A program made the position numbers and the translations under genes. Shown here piece by piece: positions 50,782 to 64,000 of a DNA stretch of 64,000 bases (the first letter of the stretch is position 1; each line of letters opens with the position of its first letter). The stretch lies in contig CAWCVN010000007.1 in assembly GCA_963799045.1 (NCBI GenBank), forward strand, positions 248,001-312,000, in the 5' to 3' direction. The stretch comes from DASRSS01 sp963799045 (lineage in GTDB: Bacteria > Actinomycetota > Actinomycetes > Mycobacteriales > Jatrophihabitantaceae). The notes under the pieces are model-generated. The model saw only the letters and a list, made by a program, of their open reading frames with translations. It did no database searches and was not told the origin of the DNA.

Positions 50782-52076
50782 GTGCCGGGACTGAACGGTG
50801 CCGGGCTGTAGCGGTGGAAAGCGCCGGCACCGGCGTAGCGGGCAGCGTCGTCGAGCTCCTCCTCGATGCGCAGCAGCTGGTTGTACTTCGCGACCCGCTC
50901 GCTGCGGGCCGGTGCGCCGGTCTTGATCTGGCCGCAGTTCACCGCGACGGCGAGGTCGGCGATGGTGGTGTCCTCGGTCTCGCCCGAGCGGTGGCTCATC
51001 ATGCACTTGTAGCCATGCCGGTGCGCCAGGTCGACGGCGTCGAAGGTCTCGGTCAGCGTGCCGATCTGGTTGACCTTCACCAGCAGCGCGTTCGCCGCAC
51101 CCTCGTCGATCCCGCGGCCGAGGCGTTCGGGATTGGTGACGAAGATGTCGTCGCCGACGATCTGCACCTTGTCGTCGAGCTGATCGGTCAGCGCGACCCA
51201 GCCCGCCCAGTCCTCCTCGTCGAGCGGGTCCTCGATCGAGACGATCGGATAGCTGTCGACGAGGCTCGCGTAGTACTCGACGAGCTCCGCAGACGAGCGC
51301 AGCTTGCCCTCGAAGGTGTAGCCCTCGTCGCCGTGGAACTCGCTGGCGGCGACGTCGAGGGCGAGTGCGATGTCGACGCCGGGGGTCAGCCCGGCCTTGC
51401 CGACCGCCTCGACGATGAGGTCCAGCGCGGCTCGGTTCGAGTCGAGGTTGGGCGCGAACCCGCCCTCATCGCCCAGGCCGGTTGCGAGACCCTTCGCCTT
51501 CAACACCGACTTGAGCGCGTGATAGACCTCGGCGCCGTGCCGCAACGCGTCGGCGAAGGTTGCCGCGCCGATCGGCGCGATCATGAACTCCTGCACGTCG
51601 ACGTTGGAGTCCGCGTGCGCGCCGCCGTTGAGGATGTTCATCATCGGCACCGGCAGCAGGTAGGCGTTCGGGCCGCCCAGGTAGCGGAACAGCGGCAGGT
51701 CGGCGCTGTCGGCGGCGGCCTTCGCGACGGCGAGCGAGACACCGAGGATGGCGTTGGCGCCGAGCTTGTGCTTGTCCGGCGTCGCGTCCAGGTCGCGCAG
51801 CACCTGGTCGACGATGCGCTGCTCGCTCGCCTCGTAGCCGACCAGCTCCGGCCCGATCGTGTCCAGCACGGCCGTCACCGCCTGCTGCACGCCCTTGCCG
51901 CCGTAGCGCTCGCCGCCGTCGCGCAGCTCGACGGCCTCGAACCGGCCGGTGGAGGCGCCGCTCGGGACGGCGGCCCGGCTGATCGTGCCGTCGTCGAGGG
52001 CCACCTCGACCTCGACGGTCGGGTTGCCGCGCGAGTCGAGGATCTCGCGTGCTCCTACGGCCTCGATGCTGGCCAC
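50778..52076 (-). CDS. eno: Enolase
   Basis: 432 aa from GTG 52076. MEAL-type motifs: AREILDSRGNPTVEVEV, PSGASTG, GDEGGFAPN, signature LVKVNQIGTLTETFDAV and SHRSGETED. Complete. Interconverts 2-phosphoglycerate and phosphoenolpyruvate; Mg ligands D and E in the expected places. Confidence 0.97.
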   Translation of the reverse strand: MASIEAVGAREILDSRGNPTVEVEVALDDGTISRAAVPSGASTGRFEAVELRDGGERYGGKGVQQAVTAVLDTIGPELVGYEASEQRIVDQVLRDLDATPDKHKLGANAILGVSLAVAKAAADSADLPLFRYLGGPNAYLLPVPMMNILNGGAHADSNVDVQEFMIAPIGAATFADALRHGAEVYHALKSVLKAKGLATGLGDEGGFAPNLDSNRAALDLIVEAVGKAGLTPGVDIALALDVAASEFHGDEGYTFEGKLRSSAELVEYYASLVDSYPIVSIEDPLDEEDWAGWVALTDQLDDKVQIVGDDIFVTNPERLGRGIDEGAANALLVKVNQIGTLTETFDAVDLAHRHGYKCMMSHRSGETEDTTIADLAVAVNCGQIKTGAPARSERVAKYNQLLRIEEELDDAARYAGAGAFHRYSPAPFSPGT

Positions 52077-52157
52077 AAGCGGTCCCTTTCGACGGACGAG
52101 CACAGACAGCTTCAGACTAACCGCCCCCGCCCGTCGTCACCGGCACGCCCCGCCGGG

Positions 52158-52838
52158 TCAGTCCGCCGGATCGGCCTCCGCCGCGATGATCGCGTCCCGG
52201 TACCCGCGAGCCGCGGCGCGCAGGGCGGTCTCCGGGTCGATGTCAGCAGCCACTGCGTCGCGGACGACCGCAAGCAGCCGCGCTCCGATCTCGGCGCCCG
52301 CATCCGCCCCGCCAGACCCCGCCCCGTCCGATCTCACGTCGCCGTCGACGTTGTCGAGGCCTGCGCGCCGGGCGCGGGAGACGAGCTTGGCCGCCAGCGC
52401 CAGCGCCGGCTGGGCGAGCGGCACACCGTCCACCACCGACGTTCGGCCCTTCTCGGCGATCTTGTGCCGCTCCCACGCCTCGTTGAGCTGCTCGGCGTCC
52501 CCGGCCTCGGCGCCGGCGAACACGTGCGGATGGCGGGCGACGAGCTTCGCGACCAGATCCGCCGCGACATCCTCGATACCGAACCGCTGCCCTTCCGGCA
52601 GCTCCTCGGTGATCCGGGCGTGGAAGAGCACCTGCAGCAGCAGGTCGCCGAGTTCCTCGCGCAGCAGCGCGAGGTCGCTCGACTCGATCGCCTCGATGAC
52701 CTCGTAGGTCTCCTCGAGCAGGTAGCGGGTCAGCGACTCGTGTGTCTGGGCAGCGTCCCAGGGGCAGCCGCCGGGCGAGCGCAGCCGGTCCATCACCTCG
52801 ACCGCACGCTGCAGCTCGGGGAGCGAGCGCGGCGTCAT
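52158..52838 (-). CDS. mazG: MazG nucleoside triphosphate pyrophosphohydrolase
   Basis: 226 aa from ATG 52838. N-terminal RLRSPGGCPWDAAQTHESLTRYLLEETYEVIEAIE and LREELGDLLLQVLFHARI give the ExxE-12-ExxD metal site. The C-terminal part (about 120-226) is shorter than in E. coli MazG (263 aa). Hydrolyses abnormal NTPs. 7 bp downstream of the lipoprotein gene. Confidence 0.9.
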   Translation of the reverse strand: MTPRSLPELQRAVEVMDRLRSPGGCPWDAAQTHESLTRYLLEETYEVIEAIESSDLALLREELGDLLLQVLFHARITEELPEGQRFGIEDVAADLVAKLVARHPHVFAGAEAGDAEQLNEAWERHKIAEKGRTSVVDGVPLAQPALALAAKLVSRARRAGLDNVDGDVRSDGAGSGGADAGAEIGARLLAVVRDAVAADIDPETALRAAARGYRDAIIAAEADPAD

Positions 52839-52845
52839 GGGCCGA

Positions 52846-53480
52846 TCAGCCTGTGGGAACCGAGGGTGCCTGGTTGCCGTAGGCAGAGACGTTGAGCTGG
52901 ACGAAGCTCGGGGCACCGTCGCTCGGTCGCGAGCTGACGCTCAGCTGGCTCGGGTCCCAGGTTCCGTAGCGGCCGCTGACCGTGATGCCGGCATGCAGGT
53001 TGTTGATCGCGTCGAGCAGCGGCTTGGGGTCGCTCGTGGCCTTGACCCGCTGCGCCAGGATCGTCTCGAGCGCGCTGTCGCGCAGGTCGACGGCGGCGAA
53101 GGACGCCTTGAAGCCGTACTTGGTGTACTGCTTCTGCTGCTGCGCCCGGGGGGCGCCCTGGGTGAACTGCTGCTCCGTCGAGTTGATGTCGCCGCTGCTC
53201 GGCACGCCGCCGTTCGCCTGCAGCGCCTTGGTGAACAGCTGCTCCCGGATGAGCGCGGTGAGCACGTAGGACCGCGGCACGATCGTCGCCGGCGCGCCGG
53301 TGTTGGTCTGGACCGTGAATGGGATCGCGGCAGCCGTCAGGTAGCTGCTGACCTCCGAGTCCCGGATGTGATGACCGCCCACGACGGCGGCCGCACCGAT
53401 CTTGCTGTCGCACCCGGCGAGTCCCGCAACGGCGAGCGCCGCGCCGACGGCGGCCGCCAGCCAGCTCAACTTCCGGAAAG

Positions 53481-53484
<4 letters not shown>
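52846..53484 (-). CDS. SurA N-terminal-like lipoprotein
   Basis: 212 aa from GTG 53484, overlapping the mfd stop (GTGA). Lipobox VAGLAGC near residues 17-23; helical SurA-like chaperone core (ALIREQLFTKALQANGG). No parvulin active-site domain is evident, so it may be a chaperone without PPIase. Envelope protein, encoded between mfd and mazG. Confidence 0.82.
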
Positions 53485-57023
<3,539 letters not shown>

Positions 57024-57173
57024 CGAACTCTCCCCGGCCGGCGGCCATCTCGGTGCAGCACGAACACCCCCGAACCGCAGCGGCAGGGGGCTGTGACCAG
57101 CCTACGCGGCGGGCGCACACCGAAACGCACCGGCAGACGCGGCTGCGGCCGGACGGCTGAACCGGATCGGGTA

Positions 57174-59099
57174 CTAGCGGAGTGCAACCTTGCGGCGGCG
57201 GCCGGCCAGCAGCAGGCCGAGCGCCCAGCAGGACCGCGAGGCCGCCGAAACCTGCCTGGGCGCTCACCGGCACGCCGGTGCTGGCCAGCGGCGGACTGGT
57301 GGACTGCTCACCGGTTCGACGGCCCGGCACGTCGGCGTCGGGGGAAGGTATGGAGGACCGACGCCGGGCTGGTCAGCCGGTACGTGCTGATGGCCGTGAT
57401 GCCGATGCGCACGGTGCTGCCGTTGTTCGCCGCGTACGTTCCGGCCGCCCGGTGCTTGCCCGTTGACGGTGTAACGCACGCCGGTCCGTGGCAGGCAGCG
57501 TGTAGGACCCGCTGCTCAGCTGGCCGTTGCTGCACGTGCCGTCTGACGAACGACGGTACACGGGCCACCGCCTTCAGGCCGGCGACGCTCGAGCACGGCG
57601 GGTGGCGCTCGAAGGTGACCGTGTACGTCTCGTGCGCCGGATCGACGTAGCTCCAGCCGCTCGGTGGCCGGCGCGAGCAACGTGTCCGCGGCCGGGTTGG
57701 CGATCGTCGCGGTAACCGTCACCGTGTCACCGCCGGTGTACGAACCGGTCGGCGACGCCGAGTAGGTGATCCCGGTGGGCGTGGTGGCGAGCGTCAGTAT
57801 CGGGGCGACCAGTGTGTTCGACATACAGCGCGGCCTGGGTCACCGCCGGCGTTCGACCGGCGTCAGTGCCGGCAGCCCGCACGAGGGCGCGGCGGCGAAC
57901 GTGACCAGGTAGGTCTCCGTCGCCGGATCGACGTAACTCCAGCCGCCGGCGCCCGGCGCGAGGAACGTGTTGATCTTCGGGGCGAGTGATCGTCGCGGTC
58001 ACCGTCACCTTGTCACCGGCGCTGTACGGCGCGGGGCTTCGAGGTCGTGTACGAGATTCCCGCGGGCCCGGTCGGCAGCGTCAGCGTCGGCACGCTCGGG
58101 GCACCGGCGACACAGCTCGCCTGGGTCACCGTCGGCGTCCCCGGAGTCAGGGGGGTCACCGCCGCGCTGCAGGTCGGCGCGGCGGCGAAGCTCACCGGGT
58201 AGGTCTCGTGGCTGGCGTCGACGTAGGTCCAGCCGCCGGTCCCGGAGACAGGAACGTGTCCGCCTTCGGGTCGATGATCGTCGCGGTCACCGTCGCCTGT
58301 CACCGCCGCTGTACGGCGCGGAGGCTCGAGGTCGTGTACGAGATCCCCGCAGGGGCCCGGTCGGCAGCTTCAGCGTCGGCGCCACCAGCGTGGTGCCGAG
58401 CAGGTCGCCTCGGTCACCGTCGGCGTTCCCGGCGTCAGCACGTCGTCGGCGTCGTGCCACAGGGGGAGCGGCACCGTGAAGGTCACCGTGAAGGTTTCGT
58501 GTCGTCGGCGTCGACATAGGTCCAGCCGCCGGATCCCGGGGACGTGAAGCCGAACCCCTTCTTGTACTTTCCGTCGATCCCCGCCGTCACCGTCACCGTC
58601 TGACCGGCCGTGTACGGCCCCCCGGCGAGACCGAGTACGTCACGCCGGGCGGCGCGGTGGCCAGGGTCAACGTCGGCGCGCTCGGCGCCCCGCCGACGCA
58701 GGTGGACTCGGTCACCGTCGGAGCCACCGGCGCGATCGGGACGACGCAACCGTTATTGAGGATCGCTTGACCGGCCGCGTCCCAGTTCTGGCCCGCGTAA
58801 TGCACCAGCGCACCCGTGTGGTCGGTGTAGTCGAACGGCGGGATGATGTCGCCCCACCCTGCCGACGGGTACAGCCCGCCCTTGTGGCCGAGGTGGCCGC
58901 CGTCCAGACCCTGGACGGAGGTGTTGGGCGACTCGGTGACGTACGGGTTCGTCGCACTCGCGGTCGCATGACAGATGGGGAGCTTCACCGGTGGCGCACC
59001 GTGTGCGACTCCCGACGACGCGAACATCAGCCCGGCCGCCGCGATCGGCAGCGTCGCGGCCGCCTGCAACCAACGCCGGAACAGCTTCTTCGACTTCAT
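57174..59099 (-). pseudogene. Repeat-rich LASTG-anchored surface protein A, many frameshifts
   Basis: ATG 59099 (GGGGAGA upstream). Signal peptide, then KLPICHATASATNPYVTESP and GHLGHKGGLYPSAGWGDIIPPFDY, then about five modules of 65-75 residues (TLTLAT-PPGVTYS, TVTVTA, GGWTYVDA, HET-VTF). It ends LASTG (57288-57274), a hydrophobic stretch and GRRRKVALR. Frames change near 58620, 58500, 58355, 58300, 58000, 57830 and further on. The paralogue at 59344-61027 reads through nearly whole, so sequence errors are likely. Anchored to the wall by a class E-type sortase (LAXTG). Confidence 0.75.
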
Positions 59100-59271
59100 G
59101 ACCGTCTCCCCACCACGACAGGTCCTCGGCATAGGCCCGCGAAGATCCCCACTCGATTCAACGTGAAACCGGCGCGCGTGGCTGTCCGGCGATCGGCCGA
59201 CAAACGCCGCGAATCCGAGGGGTTACGTCCGGATTTGTTGTGACCTGCCAGGTGGGCAACTCCAGGAACGG

Positions 59272-59305
59272 ACCGGGCGCGGCGGCCGAAGCCGCCGCGC
59301 CCGGT
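59272..59305 (-). terminator. 15-bp stem hairpin with CGAA loop
   Basis: ACCGGGCGCGGCGGC (59272-59286) pairs perfectly with 59291-59305; the loop is CGAA. Second of two hairpins after surface protein B. Confidence 0.7.
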
Positions 59306-59308
59306 GGT

Positions 59309-59340
59309 GAGGTCGCGGCCGTGTACACGGCCGCGACCTC
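59309..59340 (-). terminator. Perfect 32-bp palindrome
   Basis: Fully self-complementary sequence with centre GTGTACAC, 3 bp after the stop codon of surface protein B. Together with the hairpin at 59272-59305 it makes a tandem terminator. Confidence 0.75.
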
Positions 59341-59343
59341 GGC

Positions 59344-61027
59344 TCAGCTGCGTGCTCCGCGTCGACGCGCGCCCAACAGCAGGGCGGCGCCCGCCACGAT
59401 CGCCAGACCGCCGAGGCCAGCCTGCGCCCCAACGGATACACCGGTGCTCGCCAGCGGAGGCGAGCTCTGGTGGTGGATCGGCTCGACCGCGCGGCACACC
59501 GGGTCAGCGAAGGTGTGCACGGCCGCGGCAGGGCTCGTCAGCCGGTAGCCGTCCGTTGCCTGAATGGCGATCCGAACCGTGCTGCCGTTCACGGCCGCGT
59601 ACGTGCCGGCCGCGGTTGCCTGCCCGTTCACCGTGTAGACCACACCGTCGCGCGTGGGCAGGGTGTAACTCGCATCGGTCAGACTGCCGCTCACGCAGGA
59701 CGCGTCGACGAAGGTCGGCACGGCCGACACGGCCTTGGCTGCATCGGTCTGCGAACACTGCTTCTCGGCCGCGAACGTGTACACCAGCGTCTCGTGCTGG
59801 CCGTCCACGTACGTCCACCCGCCGACACCCGGAGCGGCGAATCCCAGCGTCTGATCGGTGATCGTCGCGGTGACGGTCACCGTCTCGCCACCGGTGTACA
59901 GCCCGTCCGGCGACACCGTGTAGGCGACGCCGGCGGGGAGTGTCGGCAGCACGACCGTCGGCGCGATCGGCAGGCCGGTCTCGGTGCAGTCCGGATCGCT
60001 GAAGGCAGGCGAGACGGGGCTGACCAACGTGACACCTTCGGAGGACGGGCACGTCGGAGTAGCGGCAAAGGTGAGCACGTAGGTCTCGTGCGCCGCGTCC
60101 ACGTACGTCCACCCGCCGGTACCCGGCGGCGCGAAGGTGTACGCCGACGGGTCGTCGACGGTCGCGGTCACCGTCACCGACTGGCCGCCGGCGTACGAGC
60201 CGGACGGCTCCGCCGAGTAGGTGACTCCTACCGGCGTGGCAGCGAGGGCGAGGACCGGCGCAGTCGCCACCGTGCCCGCGCAGTACGACTCCGTCACGCT
60301 CGGCGCCACCGGCACCAATGTCGTCACCCCACAGGTGGGGTCGGCGGCGAAGGTCACCGTGTAGGTCTCATGCGTGGCGTCGACCAGGGTCCATCCGATC
60401 GGCGGGGGCGCAGTGAACGTGTACGCCTTCGGATCGGCGATGGTGGCGGTCACCGTCACGATCTGGCCACCGGCGTACGGCGCGTCGGCCGAGGTCGAGT
60501 AGCTGACGCCGTCCGGTGTCGTGGCGAGAGTGAGGACCGGCGCGGACAGCCTCCCGAGCTCACAGCTCGCCTCGGTCACGGTCGGGTCGACCGGTTGCAC
60601 GGCGACCGGTGCCGACGGGACCTGGCAGCCGTTGCGCCAGATCGCCTGGCCCGCGGACGTCCAGTTCATCCCGTCGTAGTGCGCGGTGTGCCGCCATCCG
60701 CTCGGGTAGTCGAACGGCGGGATGATGTCGCCCCATCCGTCGGCCGGGTAGATCGGGCCGGTGTGGTTCAGGTGGCCCCGCTCCAGCCCGCCGGTGACGA
60801 TTCTCGGCGTCTGCTCGACGTACGGATTCGTCGTGGCTGGCCGTGGCGTGGCAGATCGTGACCTTGCCGAGGTGCTCTCCGCCTTGCTTGGCGGCGGCGG
60901 AGGGCAGGAACGCCATCCCGCCGACCACGACCGATACTGCAAACAGAACCCGGACGGACCGATACCACGTCGGCCGCTTCCGTCCGGTGAGATCACGGGC
61001 ACTGCGCCCGAACAACCTGGCACTCAT
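59344..61027 (-). pseudogene. Repeat-rich LASTG-anchored surface protein B, one frameshift near 60835
   Basis: ATG 61027 behind GGGGGAGG (ATG 61030 is an alternative). Signal peptide (VRVLFAVSVVVGGMAFLPSAAA), VTICHATAS, then one extra base, then TTNPYVEQTP...GHLNHTGPIYPADGWGDIIPPFDY. Four repeat modules of about 70 residues follow (TLATTPDGVSYSTSA, AGGQIVTVTATIADP, GWTLVDATHETYTVTF, TPVxPxVTExxC), then a shorter fifth and PPLASTG (59454-59440), TM and ARRRGARS. Only the single base near 60835 interrupts it. Cell-wall protein; role unknown, possibly adhesion. Confidence 0.82.
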
Positions 61028-61203
61028 CATGCGCCTCCCCCGAAACACATGGAGATGCATTTCCCCCGCATCCCCACCGGAGGTCCGAGGCGAAACGCCA
61101 CCGAGGCCTCCTTACATCTTCCTAACGCGCGGGGGGCGCCGCCGACAGAGCCGATGGTCCGGACCGCCGATTTTGCGAATGCGCCATGCGTGAGACTGGT
61201 GGC

Positions 61204-64000
<2,797 letters not shown>

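Noticed and set aside
61186..61203. Upstream ATG 61186 as ppc start
   Set aside because: It has no ribosome site; ATG 61204 was preferred, although the evidence for either is weak.

Overview
The window is very GC-rich, densely coded DNA with many GTG starts and 4-bp GTGA/ATGA stop-start overlaps. Together with an mfd - SurA-like lipoprotein - mazG - eno - ftsB - DUF501 - ppx block, LASTG-type sorting signals and a DevR/DosR-type regulator, this points to an actinobacterium (Actinomycetota). I cannot fix the genus.

Bases 1-31,000 and 32,000-39,000 form a large hypoxia/dormancy island resembling a mycobacterial DosR regulon gathered in one place. It holds the DevR-like response regulator (3766-4440, no DevS partner in the window), eight universal stress proteins, two PPOX flavin split-barrel proteins, an Acg-like nitroreductase, a Rip3-like S2P/CBS protease, a long-form ribosome hibernation factor, a DUF1876 protein and a CBS-BON protein. 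A carbohydrate block (9084-15550) encodes a GH65 phosphorylase-type protein, a GT4 glycosyltransferase and a debranching-type glucosidase. A leftward block (22793 to 15555) carries ornithine carbamoyltransferase, carbamate kinase and a P2-type cation ATPase. A second P-type ATPase lies at 24556-26982, and a cydA-cydB-cydD-cydC bd-oxidase locus at 32037-38156. An ADP-forming acyl-CoA synthetase enters from the left edge. Palindromic boxes of the form RGGRCC-N2/3-GGYCC lie in most of the island's intergenic spaces and plausibly tie it to the DevR-like regulator. Three enzyme types that can make ATP or save it without respiration (ADP-forming acyl-CoA synthetase, carbamate kinase, sugar phosphorolysis) sit with a high-affinity oxidase and ribosome-silencing proteins, so the island reads as an oxygen-starvation survival programme.

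Bases 39,000-45,500 hold a 460-bp non-coding region with a cluster of DnaA-box-like 9-mers, an F420-type nitroreductase, small proteins, an ABC exporter, and a two-component system next to a Met/Gly-rich secreted protein (possibly metal-responsive). Bases 45,500-49,000 hold an unusual tRNA gene, NDH-2, a family-5 uracil-DNA glycosylase, DUF4235 and VOC proteins and a perfect 21-bp inverted repeat.

Bases 49,000-57,000 are the conserved housekeeping block ending in mfd. Bases 57,174-61,027 contain two paralogous, repeat-rich, LASTG-anchored surface proteins, and phosphoenolpyruvate carboxylase runs off the right edge.

Apparent frameshifts are strongly clustered: the whole cyd operon, the first surface protein, and single ones in ppx, the second surface protein and ppc (two). 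Key motifs are kept in alternating frames, so consensus sequence errors are more likely than gene decay.
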